Source: an uncultured Collinsella sp. (GTDB taxonomy: Bacteria > Actinomycetota > Coriobacteriia > Coriobacteriales > Coriobacteriaceae). From it: DNA of 64,000 bases. Below the pieces are notes generated by a model that had not been told where the DNA came from, did no database searches, and saw nothing but the letters and a program-made list of their open reading frames with translations. Within the stretch, counting starts at the first letter, position 1, and every line of letters starts with the position of its first letter. Position numbers and translations under genes: made by a program. The stretch covers positions 1-64,000 of the forward strand of contig CALAMG010000017.1 of assembly GCA_937925715.1 (NCBI GenBank). Reading direction: 5' to 3'. Positions 7,652 to 17,661 of the stretch are shown in pieces.

Positions 7652-9517
7652 ATGACAAATGACTATCGCCGCGGTTCCGATGGGGGCCGCGGTTCTGGAC
7701 GTCCCTCGTCGCGGGGACGTTCTGGTTATCAAGGAACGGGTCGGCAATCTTACAACGCCGGGCAGTCCCGTGGCAACGACCCGGCGTCGCGACTTCGCGG
7801 CTCGGGCGGCCCTCAAGTGCATAACACCAGGTCGCGCAAGAGTTCGTCGACCGAATGGCTCACAGGCGCGCCTCTGCCTCGCCGCAAAGCCGTCATGGGA
7901 TTCATTGGGCTTGGCTTGGGCTTGGGCGTCTTTCGCCTTGCCGACTATCAAATTGTCGAAGCCGATAAACTGCGCGAGCGTGCCGATGCGCGCCGCCTGC
8001 TTGCGCAGACCCTCTATGCCAAACGCGGCACCATCTACGACCGCAACGGTAACGTGCTGGCGTCGTCGGTCGAATGTCGCAACATCGCCGTGAACCCGCA
8101 GCTTGTCGAGGATGTTGACAAGACGGTGTCGGCGCTGGTCAAGGCAACTGGAATCGATAAAAAGACCTGCCGCAAGCTCGTCGAGTCCGATGGCACCTGG
8201 GTGTATATCAAGCGCCAGGTGGACGAAGACGATGCTGCGGCGCTGGAGAAGAAGAACCTGCCCGGCGTGCTTTTTGAGCAGGCCATGAAGCGCGTATATC
8301 CATACGGCAATCTGGCATCGCAGGTGCTGGGTGTAGTGAATGTAGACAACGACGGCTTGACGGGTCTCGAAAAGCAATACAACAAGCTTCTGACCGGCAC
8401 GAACGGTTCTCTCGTACGCGAACGCGCGAGGGACGGCAGCTATATCGCGGGCGGCGCCTATAAGAAGGTTGCCGCGGTGGACGGCGTGGACATCGTGACG
8501 ACGCTCGATGTCAATATCCAGCGTGCCGCCGAGGACGCCCTGGCCGAGGCGGTCGAAAAGACCAAGGCCAAGAATGGCTCGGCCCTGGTCACCGATCCCA
8601 CGACGGGCGAGATTCTGGCGGCATGCTCGTATCCGACATATGACCAGACCGATCTGGAAAACGCCAAGACCGAGGACATGAACTTGCGCCTGGTTACCGA
8701 TGCCTACGAGCCCGGCTCGGTCTTTAAGACGCTCGTGGCCGGTGCCGGCTTCGACTTGGGTGCCGTGCGTTCGAGCACGTCGTTTGAGGTGCCGGCGAGC
8801 ATTAAGGTTGGCGACGACACCGTTACCGACGCCGATAAGCGCGACTACACCATGACCATGGACGTGCGCGAGATGATGCGCCGTTCGTCCAATGTGGGCT
8901 TTGTCCTGGTGGGACGCAAGATCGGTGCAGATGATTTTGCCACCTATGTGGACAAGTGGGGTATCGGTCATAGCTCCGGTGTCGATTTTCCGGGTGAGAG
9001 CCTGGGCATCGTCAAGGAGCGCGACCAGTACGACGGCGCCACGCTGGGCTCGATGAGCTTTGGCCAGGCGCTGTCCGTCTCGCCGATTGAGGTCGCACGT
9101 GCCGTGGGCGGCATAGCGAACGGCGGCGTGATGATGACGCCGCACTTCTATAAGTCCAGCAAGGGCGATGAGAAGGACTGGGGCGAAGGCGAGCGTGCGA
9201 TTTCGGAGGACGCTGCCGCCCAGGTGACATCGTGCATGCAGACGGTCGTGTCCGAAGGCACGGGCGTTGGCGGTGCGGTTGATGGCTATGACGTAGCGGG
9301 CAAGACCGGTACGGCCGAGCGCGCTGACGAGAACGGCGGTTACCTCAAGGAGAACTACATGTCGTCCTTTATGGGCTTTGCGCCGGCACAATCGCCCAAG
9401 GTGCTGTGCTATATCACACTCGATGGAACGCCGAGCGGCTCGGATGCCGCCGCGGTGCCATTCCAGTCCATTATGGCCAACGCGCTCGACGTGCTGGGTA
9501 TCCCGCGCACGAAGTAG
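7652..9517 (+). CDS. ftsI: Division-specific penicillin-binding protein (PBP2/FtsI type)
   Basis: The product is 621 aa. A Gly/Arg/Ser-rich cytoplasmic tail of about 75 residues precedes one membrane anchor (about 77-95) and the dimerisation domain. The transpeptidase domain has Ser356 and Lys359 in EPGSVFKTL, SSN at 412-414 and KTGTAE from 551. It crosslinks septal peptidoglycan with the FtsW glycosyltransferase encoded in the same cluster. There is no PASTA domain. The N-terminal low-complexity tail is longer than in E. coli, as in many actinobacteria. In many clusters murE follows ftsI, but here the next gene is murF. Confidence 0.95.
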   Translation: MTNDYRRGSDGGRGSGRPSSRGRSGYQGTGRQSYNAGQSRGNDPASRLRGSGGPQVHNTRSRKSSSTEWLTGAPLPRRKAVMGFIGLGLGLGVFRLADYQIVEADKLRERADARRLLAQTLYAKRGTIYDRNGNVLASSVECRNIAVNPQLVEDVDKTVSALVKATGIDKKTCRKLVESDGTWVYIKRQVDEDDAAALEKKNLPGVLFEQAMKRVYPYGNLASQVLGVVNVDNDGLTGLEKQYNKLLTGTNGSLVRERARDGSYIAGGAYKKVAAVDGVDIVTTLDVNIQRAAEDALAEAVEKTKAKNGSALVTDPTTGEILAACSYPTYDQTDLENAKTEDMNLRLVTDAYEPGSVFKTLVAGAGFDLGAVRSSTSFEVPASIKVGDDTVTDADKRDYTMTMDVREMMRRSSNVGFVLVGRKIGADDFATYVDKWGIGHSSGVDFPGESLGIVKERDQYDGATLGSMSFGQALSVSPIEVARAVGGIANGGVMMTPHFYKSSKGDEKDWGEGERAISEDAAAQVTSCMQTVVSEGTGVGGAVDGYDVAGKTGTAERADENGGYLKENYMSSFMGFAPAQSPKVLCYITLDGTPSGSDAAAVPFQSIMANALDVLGIPRTK

Positions 9518-9642
9518 GGGGTTACAATCTTGAGCGTGGTCTGCCGTTTGATCTGAAGGGTGTTCACATGCCCTGCACCACGCGCGCATGGCACTGGGAT
9601 ACAATACGCCGATAGCAATATTAGGTTTACAGGGGAGCTGCA

Positions 9643-11067
9643 ATGATAGAGATCGCCGTCAACAACCTCGCGGCCTCAACGGGGGCCCGAACCGTGACGG
9701 AAGAAGTCGATCGGGTATGCCGCGGGTGCGTTATCGACTCGCGTCAGGTCGAGGAGGGGACGATCTTTGTCGCCTTCCCCGGCGAAAAGGTCGACGGCAA
9801 TGATTTTGCCTCCCGTGCCATCGAGTCGGGTGCCGGTGCCGTCGTGATGACGCGCGAACCCGATGCCGAGCTGGTTTCGCTGGCGCAGGACAAGGGATGC
9901 GCCATCTTGCTGACCGACGACCCCGAGGAGTTCTTGCTGCGCCTGGCGCATGTATATCGCTTGGAGCTTGGCTGCCTGGTCGTCGGCATTACCGGTTCGA
10001 TTGGCAAGACGACGACCAAGGACGTGCTCGCCGCCGTGCTCGCCAAGCGTTATCGCGTCTGGGCCACGAAGGGCAATTTCAACAACCTGATCGGCATGCC
10101 GCTCACGGTGCTTTCCGCTCCGGCCGATACCGAGGTTCTGGTGCTCGAGATGGGCATGAACCATTTTCATGAGATTGAGCGCCTGTCCCAGTCTGCCAAC
10201 CCCAATCTTGCCATCGTGAGCAAGATTGGAACCTCCCATATCGGTATTCTGGGCAGCCGCGAGAACATCGCCCGCGCCAAGTCCGAGATTGTCCAGGGCA
10301 TGTGCGTCGCCGGCGACTTCTCGCCGTTGCTGGTGTTGGGCGGCGAGGACGACTTTACGCCGTTCATTCGCGATACGTTCGCCCAGCCTGCGGGTATTGA
10401 CGTGATGCTGGCCGGTGTCTCGGACGACGACGAGGTACGCGCACGCGACATTCGCGTCGACGACGAGGGCCATCCGGTCTTTACGCTCGACTTTGGTCAG
10501 GGCGACACGGTCGATACCATGCTGGCCATTCCCGGCGTGCAGTCCGTGCCCAATGCCGTCAAGGCCGCCGCGGTCGCCTATCGTCTGGGCGTGACGCCCG
10601 AGCAGATCGATGCTGCCTTTAGGGGTCTTACGATCACCGGCCACCGCCAGGAGATCAAGCGCGCCAAGAGCGGTGCACGCATCGTCGATGACTCCTATAA
10701 CGCCAGTGCCGAATCGATGGCTGCTGGCCTCGATCTGCTGTGCTCGCTTTCGTGCACGGGGTCTCGCATGGCGATCCTGGGCGAGATGGGCGAGATGGGC
10801 GATGAGGCTCCTCGCATGCATGAGCTCGTGGGCGCCTATGCGGCCGCCAAGAAGCTCGACATGCTGGCGTGCGTGGGTGGTGAGCTGGCCCAGCTTATGG
10901 CCGATGCCGCGCGCATGATGGGCATGGACGAGGACCGCATCCAGGTGTTCTCCGATTATCAGCAGGTGCTCGACCGCATGGGCGGCGCGCTTGAAAAACA
11001 TGATGTTGTACTGGTCAAGGGTTCCCGCTTTGTTGAGCTCGACCGCTTTGTGGAAGGTGTGTGCTAG
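9643..11067 (+). CDS. murF: UDP-MurNAc-tripeptide--D-alanyl-D-alanine ligase
   Basis: MurF adds D-Ala-D-Ala to the UDP-MurNAc-tripeptide using ATP, in the cytoplasm. The product is 474 aa. The N-terminal substrate-binding domain has CVIDSRQVEEGTIFVAFPGE. The central ATPase has the P-loop GSIGKTTTKD (about residues 118-127) and the VLEMGMNHFHEI segment. The C-terminal ligase domain has DSYNASAESM. It starts with ATG at 9643, 6 nt after GGGGAG. A 125-bp gap after ftsI contains a possible -10 (TACAAT) near 9600, so an internal promoter is possible. mraY follows after 3 nt. Confidence 0.96.
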   Translation: MIEIAVNNLAASTGARTVTEEVDRVCRGCVIDSRQVEEGTIFVAFPGEKVDGNDFASRAIESGAGAVVMTREPDAELVSLAQDKGCAILLTDDPEEFLLRLAHVYRLELGCLVVGITGSIGKTTTKDVLAAVLAKRYRVWATKGNFNNLIGMPLTVLSAPADTEVLVLEMGMNHFHEIERLSQSANPNLAIVSKIGTSHIGILGSRENIARAKSEIVQGMCVAGDFSPLLVLGGEDDFTPFIRDTFAQPAGIDVMLAGVSDDDEVRARDIRVDDEGHPVFTLDFGQGDTVDTMLAIPGVQSVPNAVKAAAVAYRLGVTPEQIDAAFRGLTITGHRQEIKRAKSGARIVDDSYNASAESMAAGLDLLCSLSCTGSRMAILGEMGEMGDEAPRMHELVGAYAAAKKLDMLACVGGELAQLMADAARMMGMDEDRIQVFSDYQQVLDRMGGALEKHDVVLVKGSRFVELDRFVEGVC

Positions 11068-11070
11068 CCC

Positions 11071-12090
11071 ATGTTCGGCAATCCCTCGTATCCAACGTAT
11101 CAGGCTTTTTTGGGGCTTGGCATCGCCGCTGCCATTGCGCTGCTGCTCATGCCGTGGTGGATCAAGCTGCTCAAGGTCGAGGGTATCGGCCAGCAGGTTC
11201 GTGCCGACGGCCCCAAGCGTCATTTGGTTAAGCAGGGAACGCCCACCATGGGCGGCGTCATCATCCTTGTTGCGATTTCGCTGACCTGCCTGCTGATGGG
11301 CAAGCTCACCACCGAGCTCGTGCTCGTGCTGCTCGCCACGCTGGCGACCGGCGTGCTGGGCCTGATCGACGACCTGACCTCCGTTACGCATGGGCGCTCG
11401 CTCGGTCTGACGCCTCATGCCAAGATGATCGGCCTAACCATTATCTGTGTCACCTTTACGGTACTTGCCGTTAACTGGTGCGGCGTCGCCCCCGAGATTC
11501 GTTTTCCCGGCGGCCTGACGATTGACCTTGGCGTGCTTTCGACCACCATCTGCGGCCTTTCGTTCCCGTGGCTCTACATTGTCTTTTGCTGGCTGATGAT
11601 CGCCGGTCTTTCTAATGCCGTGAACCTGACCGATGGCCTTGACGGTCTTGCTGGCGGCACCTCAATGATTGCCATGCTCGCCATGGCTGCCATGGCGTTT
11701 TTGCACGGAGACGTGAACCTGTCCATCTTCTGCACCGCGTGTGCCGGTGCCTGCTTGGGCTTTCTGTGGTTCAACTGCTATCCGGCGAGCATCTTTATGG
11801 GCGATACCGGCTCGCTTGCCCTGGGCGCCGCGTTTGCCTGCACGTCCATCATGACCAACACCGAGGTCGTCTCCCTCATCATCGGCGGCCTGTTTATCGT
11901 TGAGACCCTGTCGGTCATGATTCAGGTTGTCTACTTCCACTTTACGCACAAGCGCGTCTTCCTTATGGCGCCCATCCATCATCATTTCGAAAAGAAGGGC
12001 TGGGCCGAGACCAAGGTCGTCATCCGTTTTTGGATTATCGCTGCTGCCTTTGGTGCCGTTGGCCTTGCTCTGTTCTTCCAGTTGGGATAG
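11071..12090 (+). CDS. mraY: Phospho-N-acetylmuramoyl-pentapeptide transferase
   Basis: MraY transfers phospho-MurNAc-pentapeptide to undecaprenyl phosphate, making lipid I at the inner face of the membrane. The product is 339 aa with about ten hydrophobic segments. Conserved catalytic-loop residues are present: GLIDDLTS (Asp100, Asp101), NLTDGLDGLAGG (from residue 185), and the late histidine loop APIHHHFEKKGWAE. The gap to murF is only 3 nt, and murD follows after 9 nt, so it is part of one operon. Confidence 0.97.
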   Translation: MFGNPSYPTYQAFLGLGIAAAIALLLMPWWIKLLKVEGIGQQVRADGPKRHLVKQGTPTMGGVIILVAISLTCLLMGKLTTELVLVLLATLATGVLGLIDDLTSVTHGRSLGLTPHAKMIGLTIICVTFTVLAVNWCGVAPEIRFPGGLTIDLGVLSTTICGLSFPWLYIVFCWLMIAGLSNAVNLTDGLDGLAGGTSMIAMLAMAAMAFLHGDVNLSIFCTACAGACLGFLWFNCYPASIFMGDTGSLALGAAFACTSIMTNTEVVSLIIGGLFIVETLSVMIQVVYFHFTHKRVFLMAPIHHHFEKKGWAETKVVIRFWIIAAAFGAVGLALFFQLG

Positions 12091-12099
12091 TGGTCTTTC

Positions 12100-13506
12100 A
12101 TGTCTCTTGCTGATGTCTTTAGCCTGCTCGTTTTGGGTCAGGGCAAATCCGGTCTCGATGTCGCCCGCTGGGCGCTGGCACATCCCGAGCGCGTAAGTGC
12201 CGTTACCGTGTATGGCGGTGGCACCTCTGAGCCCAATGACGCCACGCGTGCGCTCGAGGCTGCTGGTGCGTCGTTTGTCTATGGGACCGAACAGGTCGAG
12301 GGCGCCTATGACGTATGCGTGACGTGCCCGGGCATCTCGGAGTTCTCGGGCTTCTTTAAGGCTGGGCGCGAGCATGCCGCCCAGATTATGGGTGAGCCCG
12401 AGTTTGCCTATCGCCTGTCGCCCGATAACTGGATTGCCATCACGGGCACCAACGGCAAGACGACCACCACGTCGCTGACTGATTATCTGCTTAAGGCTGC
12501 CGGCGAGGCCAGCGTTGCTGTCGGCAACATCGGCGAGCCGCCGGTCAACGAGATTGACGGCCGAGCCCACAACGAGTGGTTTGTGGCTGAGCTCTCGAGC
12601 TATCAGATTGCTACGACTACCGAGCTCCATCCTCGCGTGGCGGTGCTGCTCAACATCACTCCCGACCACTTGGGCTGGCATAAGAGCCATAACAACTATG
12701 CGCTTGCCAAGATCAAACTGTTTGACAATATGGTTGATGACGATCTGGCGGTTGTCGACGTCGAAGACGCCGGCATTCACGAGTTCGATGAGTACATCTA
12801 CACGCCGGGTCGTCGCATCTGCAAGGTTGCCTTTGACGAGCCTGAGGGCGAGGATGCCGCCTTTGTGCGCGATGGCAAGATGATCGTGCGTCTGAAGGGC
12901 GTCGAGACCCCGCTCATCGCTACATCCGAGCTCAAGATCTCGGGCCATCACAATGTTATCAATGCCCTGTGTGCTGCCACGGCTGCCTTGGCAGTCGGTG
13001 CCGATGTCGATGGTGTCTGCCGCGGTCTGGCCTCGTTCCAGCCGCTCGAGCACCGCGTGGAGCCGTGTGGCGAGATTGACGGCGTGCGCTACGTCAACGA
13101 TTCCAAGGCGACCAACATCGATGCGGTCGAGAAGGCACTGACGGCATTTCCCGATGACGACGTGATCTTGCTGCTCGGCGGCCACGATAAGGGCACGCCG
13201 CTCACGGACTTCGCGCGCGTCGTTATGGACAACGTGCGCTCGGTCGTCTGCTTTGGCGATGCGCGCGAGCGCTTCACCGCCGCTATGGACGAGGCTGATG
13301 TCGATGGCGATGTGGATATCGCCCAGGCGGATGACCTGCGCGACGCCGTGGACGTTGCCCGTTCGCTGTCGAGCCGTGGCGATGTGATCTTACTTTCTCC
13401 TGCCTGCTCTTCGTTCGATGAGTTCTCGGGCTATGAGGAGCGCGGCCGCGTGTTTAAGGACTACGTGGCTCAGCTTGCCGCTACAGCGAAATCACAAATG
13501 GAATAG
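12100..13506 (+). CDS. murD: UDP-N-acetylmuramoylalanine--D-glutamate ligase
   Basis: MurD adds D-glutamate to UDP-MurNAc-L-Ala with ATP. The product is 468 aa. The N-terminal Rossmann-like domain starts with VLGQGKSGLDVARWA. The central ATPase has ITGTNGKTTTTSLT and the NITPDHLGWHKS segment. The C-terminal domain has YVNDSKATNIDAV and LLLGGHDKG. It is followed by ftsW after 8 nt. All expected domains are complete. Confidence 0.96.
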   Translation: MSLADVFSLLVLGQGKSGLDVARWALAHPERVSAVTVYGGGTSEPNDATRALEAAGASFVYGTEQVEGAYDVCVTCPGISEFSGFFKAGREHAAQIMGEPEFAYRLSPDNWIAITGTNGKTTTTSLTDYLLKAAGEASVAVGNIGEPPVNEIDGRAHNEWFVAELSSYQIATTTELHPRVAVLLNITPDHLGWHKSHNNYALAKIKLFDNMVDDDLAVVDVEDAGIHEFDEYIYTPGRRICKVAFDEPEGEDAAFVRDGKMIVRLKGVETPLIATSELKISGHHNVINALCAATAALAVGADVDGVCRGLASFQPLEHRVEPCGEIDGVRYVNDSKATNIDAVEKALTAFPDDDVILLLGGHDKGTPLTDFARVVMDNVRSVVCFGDARERFTAAMDEADVDGDVDIAQADDLRDAVDVARSLSSRGDVILLSPACSSFDEFSGYEERGRVFKDYVAQLAATAKSQME

Positions 13507-13514
13507 GGGTTGCG

Positions 13515-15035
13515 GTGAGAGAGGAGAGCCCCCGACAAGGTATGAGGAGGCCCGACTCGGACCGTGCTTCCTCACGTCGCACCACACCGCGTTCCAGCCA
13601 CGGTGGGCAGTCGTTTAGCGAACGCTATATTGCCGGCGTTCCCGCCCGTATCATGCGCCCCCGTTTGATATTCATGGCCTGCCTGTTTACCTTGGTATGC
13701 TTTGGCCTGCTGATGGTGTACTCGGCGTCTTCGGTCGAGGCGCTGCACGAGAATGGCTCGGCGACGTTTTTTCTGGGTCGACAGGCCGCGTTTGCCGTGG
13801 TCGGTGTTCTGGCGCTGATTGCCATCGTGCGCGTTTTGCCGGACAGCTGGTTTGGGGAGGATGTGCTCAGGATCTTCCTTATCGGCATGATAGGGCTACT
13901 GCTTCTGGTGTTCTTGGTGGGCAGCGGCAGCCGTGGCGCCACGCGCTGGCTCAACATCGCCGGTATTCAGTTCCAGCCTTCCGAGTTTTTAAAGCCATTT
14001 GCCATTGCGTATTCGGCCATCATGCTTGATCGCTTCTTTTCGCCCGGTGGCAACATCAACGAATTCCTTCGCAAGATGGGCATCTACCTGGGCATTTCGC
14101 TCTTTCTGATCTTTATCCAGCCCGATTTCGGTACTGTCCTGATCATCCTGTTGACCCTCATGTGCATGGCGTTGTTTGCGGGTCTCGACCCCAGATTTAT
14201 CATCGGCGTGCTAATCTTCGGCATTCTCGTGATCGTGATTGCGCTTGTCGCAGAGCCGTACCGTATGGTGCGTATTCAGGTTGCCTTGAACCCTTGGTCC
14301 GACGAGTATGGTGACGGCTATCAGGCCACGCTTGCAATCATGGCCTTTGCCTCGGGCGGTCTGTTCGGCCGCGGCATTGGCAACTCAACCATGAAGTACT
14401 CGTATCTGCCCGAAGCGCACAACGACTACATCCTGGCCATCATTGGCGAGGAAGTCGGTTTTGTCGGAACCGTGCTGTTCTTCTTGGTGTTTGCGATGCT
14501 GATCTACTCGGCGTTTCGCATTGCCGAGCAGGCGACCGATCGTCGGGGCGCGCTTATGGCGTCTGGCTCCGCGGTCATTCTCGCGGTGCAGTTTTTGATT
14601 AATGCGCTGGGCATCCTCAACGTGTTTCCCATGACGGGCAAACCGCTGCCGTTTATTAGCTACGGCGGTTCGTCGATTATTGTGTCGCTCATGCTTGCCG
14701 GGTTGATCTTGCGCGTTTCGTACGAGAGCGCCCGCCGCGATGAGTATGACCGCCGCCGTGAGAGCTTTGCCGTTATGGATGAGAGTACCGCTGGCGTGCC
14801 CCACGTGCGCGGCGAGCGATCTTCGCGTAACGGTTTTACCGTCCTGGATGGCTCTGCGACCGAGCCGGCAGTCCGCCCGCGTCAGCGAACGGCGCCGCAA
14901 GGTCGTCCTCAGCGCCCCAGCCCTCGCAACGCGGGCGGCGGATATAATCGAATCGATTTGAACTCGGACCCGTCGGCGCGTCTGCGCACCGACGACCAGG
15001 GACCGCGTGTACGAAGGGACTACCATGACCGATAA
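13515..15035 (+). CDS. ftsW: Septal peptidoglycan glycosyltransferase FtsW
   Basis: A SEDS-family polytopic membrane protein that polymerises lipid II at the septum with FtsI. The product is 506 aa with about ten membrane segments between residues 47 and 405. SEDS motifs include GATRWLNIAGIQFQPSEFLK and the late FPMTGKPLPFISYGGSS. A polar C-terminal tail of about 95 residues, rich in Arg, Pro and Ser, follows the last helix. The start is GTG at 13515 or ATG at 13542; neither has an ideal site, and the first 30 residues are poorly conserved in any case. The stop overlaps the start of murG. Confidence 0.94.
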   Translation: MREESPRQGMRRPDSDRASSRRTTPRSSHGGQSFSERYIAGVPARIMRPRLIFMACLFTLVCFGLLMVYSASSVEALHENGSATFFLGRQAAFAVVGVLALIAIVRVLPDSWFGEDVLRIFLIGMIGLLLLVFLVGSGSRGATRWLNIAGIQFQPSEFLKPFAIAYSAIMLDRFFSPGGNINEFLRKMGIYLGISLFLIFIQPDFGTVLIILLTLMCMALFAGLDPRFIIGVLIFGILVIVIALVAEPYRMVRIQVALNPWSDEYGDGYQATLAIMAFASGGLFGRGIGNSTMKYSYLPEAHNDYILAIIGEEVGFVGTVLFFLVFAMLIYSAFRIAEQATDRRGALMASGSAVILAVQFLINALGILNVFPMTGKPLPFISYGGSSIIVSLMLAGLILRVSYESARRDEYDRRRESFAVMDESTAGVPHVRGERSSRNGFTVLDGSATEPAVRPRQRTAPQGRPQRPSPRNAGGGYNRIDLNSDPSARLRTDDQGPRVRRDYHDR

Positions 15036-16140
15036 GATGACCGTTGCTATTGCAGCCGGCGGCACGGCAGGACACATCAACCCCGCGCTCGCCTTGGCCG
15101 AAGAGCTGCGTGATCGTGGCCACCACGTTGTGTTCGTGGGCCAGTCGCGCAAGCTCGAGGGTCGTCTGGTCCCCGAGGCTGGGTTTGATTTTGTGCCCAT
15201 TACGGTTACTGGCTTCGACCGCTCCCGTCCTTGGACGGCGCTGACCTCGCTGTGGCGTGTCAACAAGGCCAAGCGTGCGCTCGCTGGTCATTTCTCAAAG
15301 GTCGGCAAGCCCGACGCTGCCATCGGTTTCGGAGCCTATGTCGAGGTTCCGCTGCTGGGGTGGTGCAAGGGCGCGGGCGTTCCGTATCTGCTGCATGAGC
15401 AGAACTCTGTTCCGGGCCTGGCCAACAAGATGATGAACTCCCACGCCGCCCGCGTGTGCATCTCGGTGCCGGCAGCGCGTTCGGTCTTTGAGCGCGAAGG
15501 TGACCCTGGCCACGTGCTCATGACCGGCAACCCCGTACGTCGCTCGGTGATCGAGGGCGATCGCGCTCGCGGCCGCAAAGCACTTGGCGTTCCCGAGGAC
15601 GCTACGCTGCTGCTCGTCTTTGGCGGTTCACTTGGCGCCCAGCACCTCAACGAGCGCGTGGTTTCGCTCAAAAACGAGCTGCTTTCGCGCAAGAACCTCT
15701 ATGTGTTGCATTCGACGGGTGCCGACGGCTTTGAGGAGACCGAGCGCGCTTTGGCGCTGACGCCCGAGGAGGCGAAGCGTTACCGCGTCCAGTCTTACAT
15801 CGACAACATGGGCGATATGCTGGCTGCTGCCGATTTGGTGCTCTCGCGTTCGGGCGCATCGAGCGTGGCCGAGATCGCTGCGCTCGCCGTACCTTCGGTG
15901 CTCGTGCCGTATCCGCATGCGACGGCCGACCACCAAACCACCAATGCCCGTTATCTGGTCGACGCCGGGGCCGGCGTGCTCTGCGCCGATGCCGATATCG
16001 ACGGTTTTGCCTTTGCCGATGAACTGCTGCACCTGGTCGATGACGCGGCGGCGCGCGACGCCATGCGTCAGGCGGCGCGTGGTCTGGCTCAGGATAGGGC
16101 CGCCGCTCTTCTGGCGGATGCGGTAGAGGGTTTGCGTTAG
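15025..16140 (+). CDS. murG: UDP-GlcNAc:lipid I N-acetylglucosaminyltransferase
   Basis: MurG makes lipid II from lipid I at the cytoplasmic face of the membrane. The product is 371 aa, a GT-B fold enzyme. The first glycine loop is AAGGTAGHINPALALAEEL. Further conserved segments are LHEQNSVPGLANK, FGGSLGAQHLN, and the C-terminal SRSGASSVAEIAALAVPSVLVPYP that binds UDP-GlcNAc. ATG at 15025 is chosen, with AAGGG upstream; it overlaps the ftsW end by 11 nt, suggesting translational coupling. A second ATG at 15037 would also keep the domain intact. Confidence 0.96.
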   Translation: MTDKMTVAIAAGGTAGHINPALALAEELRDRGHHVVFVGQSRKLEGRLVPEAGFDFVPITVTGFDRSRPWTALTSLWRVNKAKRALAGHFSKVGKPDAAIGFGAYVEVPLLGWCKGAGVPYLLHEQNSVPGLANKMMNSHAARVCISVPAARSVFEREGDPGHVLMTGNPVRRSVIEGDRARGRKALGVPEDATLLLVFGGSLGAQHLNERVVSLKNELLSRKNLYVLHSTGADGFEETERALALTPEEAKRYRVQSYIDNMGDMLAAADLVLSRSGASSVAEIAALAVPSVLVPYPHATADHQTTNARYLVDAGAGVLCADADIDGFAFADELLHLVDDAAARDAMRQAARGLAQDRAAALLADAVEGLR

Positions 16141-16237
16141 TTAGACGGGATATCGTCGGTCGCCCTCGCGCTGATGCGGTAGGTGCGGTACAGTTAACGG
16201 GTTACAGGCAGTGTTTACGCAAGGAGTACACGAGCAC

Positions 16238-17656
16238 ATGGCTGATTCCCAGACTGCAACCTCCGCGCCCGAGTTTAAGAGCGCCCACTTTATCGGTATC
16301 GGCGGCGCCGGCATGAGCGGCATCGCCCTCGTTCTGCACGAGCGCGGTTATGCCGTTACCGGCTCCGACCTTAAGACGTCACGTTATATCCGCCAGCTTA
16401 CCCGCGCTGGTGTGAAGGTGCATGTGGGCCATGAGGCCGCCACGATCGACGAGGTCAAGCCCGACGTGGTTGTTGTCTCCACCGCTATTCCGGAGTCCAA
16501 CCCTGAACTCGTGCGCGCTCGCGAGCTTGGTATTCCCGTGTGGCCCCGTGCCAAGATGCTCTCTGCTTTGGGCCACGGCTACACCACCGTCGCTGTTGCC
16601 GGCACGCATGGCAAGACCACCACGTCTTCGATGTGCGCCACCATGCTCGACCGCATGGGTCTGGATCCGAGCTTCCTGATCGGTGGCATCGTCGAGGGCT
16701 ATGACACGAACGGCAAGAACGGCTCGGGCGACTACTTTGTCGCCGAGGCCGACGAGTCCGACAGCTCCTTCCTGTTCCTGAACCCCAACGTGGTCATTGT
16801 GACCAACGTCGAGGCCGACCACCTCGATCACTACTCGGGTATCGAGGAGATCGAGGCAACTTTCGCCAAATTCATGAGCCTGGTGGGCGAGGACGGCACC
16901 GTCATCGTCTGCGGTGAGGACCCGCATCTGGTCGAGCTCGCCAAGTCGACGGGCCGTCACGTGCTTTCCTACGGCTTTGCCGAGAGCAACGACATCGTCT
17001 GCATGCACCCGGATGTCAAGGGCATCCAGAGCGACTTTATCGTTCGCTTTGAGGACGGCACTGAGCACGCTGTGGAGATCAAGAGCAATCCCGGTCGCCA
17101 CAACATGCTCAACGCCACGGCGGTGCTCACCGTCGCCCATGTCCTGGGCCTTGACATCGACGCCGCCGCCAAGGCGCTCTCGAGCTTTGAGGGCGTCCGC
17201 CGTCGCTTTACCCACGTGGGCGATATCGATGGCATCACCGTGGTCGATGATTACGGCCATCACCCCACCGAGATCAAGGCGACGCTTGCTGCCGCTTCGT
17301 CGCTGGGCTACAAGCACGTCGACGTCGTGTTCCAGCCGCATCGCTATTCGCGCCTGCAGGCCCTGTGCGACGACTTTGCCGATGCATTTGCCAATGCCGA
17401 TAAACTGCTGCTGATTGATGTGTTCTCGGCTGGCGAGATGCCCATTCCGGGTGTCACCTCTAAGATGCTCGCCGATACCGTGCGCGCCAAGCATCCTGGC
17501 AAGGAGGTCGTGTACTGCTCCAGCCGTCTTGAGCTCAATCAGGAGCTCGAGCAGATGGTGGGCGAGGGCGACCTGCTGCTCACAATGGGTGCCGGTGACG
17601 TTACGACCGTCGGTCCCGAGTTTATCGAGTATCTGACTGCCAAGAAAGACGCTTAA
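16238..17656 (+). CDS. murC: UDP-N-acetylmuramate--L-alanine ligase
   Basis: MurC starts the stem peptide by joining L-Ala to UDP-MurNAc with ATP. The product is 472 aa. The N-terminal Rossmann domain has FIGIGGAGMSGIALVLHERG, the central ATPase has VAGTHGKTTTSSM and EADESDSSFL, and the C-terminal domain has VVDDYGHHPTEIKATL. ATG at 16238 is chosen because AAGGAG lies 11 nt upstream; an in-frame GTG at 16211 has no site. The 97-bp gap after murG is the largest within this part of the cluster. murB follows after 5 nt. Confidence 0.96.
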   Translation: MADSQTATSAPEFKSAHFIGIGGAGMSGIALVLHERGYAVTGSDLKTSRYIRQLTRAGVKVHVGHEAATIDEVKPDVVVVSTAIPESNPELVRARELGIPVWPRAKMLSALGHGYTTVAVAGTHGKTTTSSMCATMLDRMGLDPSFLIGGIVEGYDTNGKNGSGDYFVAEADESDSSFLFLNPNVVIVTNVEADHLDHYSGIEEIEATFAKFMSLVGEDGTVIVCGEDPHLVELAKSTGRHVLSYGFAESNDIVCMHPDVKGIQSDFIVRFEDGTEHAVEIKSNPGRHNMLNATAVLTVAHVLGLDIDAAAKALSSFEGVRRRFTHVGDIDGITVVDDYGHHPTEIKATLAAASSLGYKHVDVVFQPHRYSRLQALCDDFADAFANADKLLLIDVFSAGEMPIPGVTSKMLADTVRAKHPGKEVVYCSSRLELNQELEQMVGEGDLLLTMGAGDVTTVGPEFIEYLTAKKDA

Positions 17657-17661
17657 GTCTA

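Noticed and set aside
7628..13185. Long minus-strand open frames opposite ftsI, murF, mraY and murD
   Set aside because: These are expected in GC-rich coding DNA with this codon use; they have no ribosome binding sites or domains and the plus-strand genes are certain.
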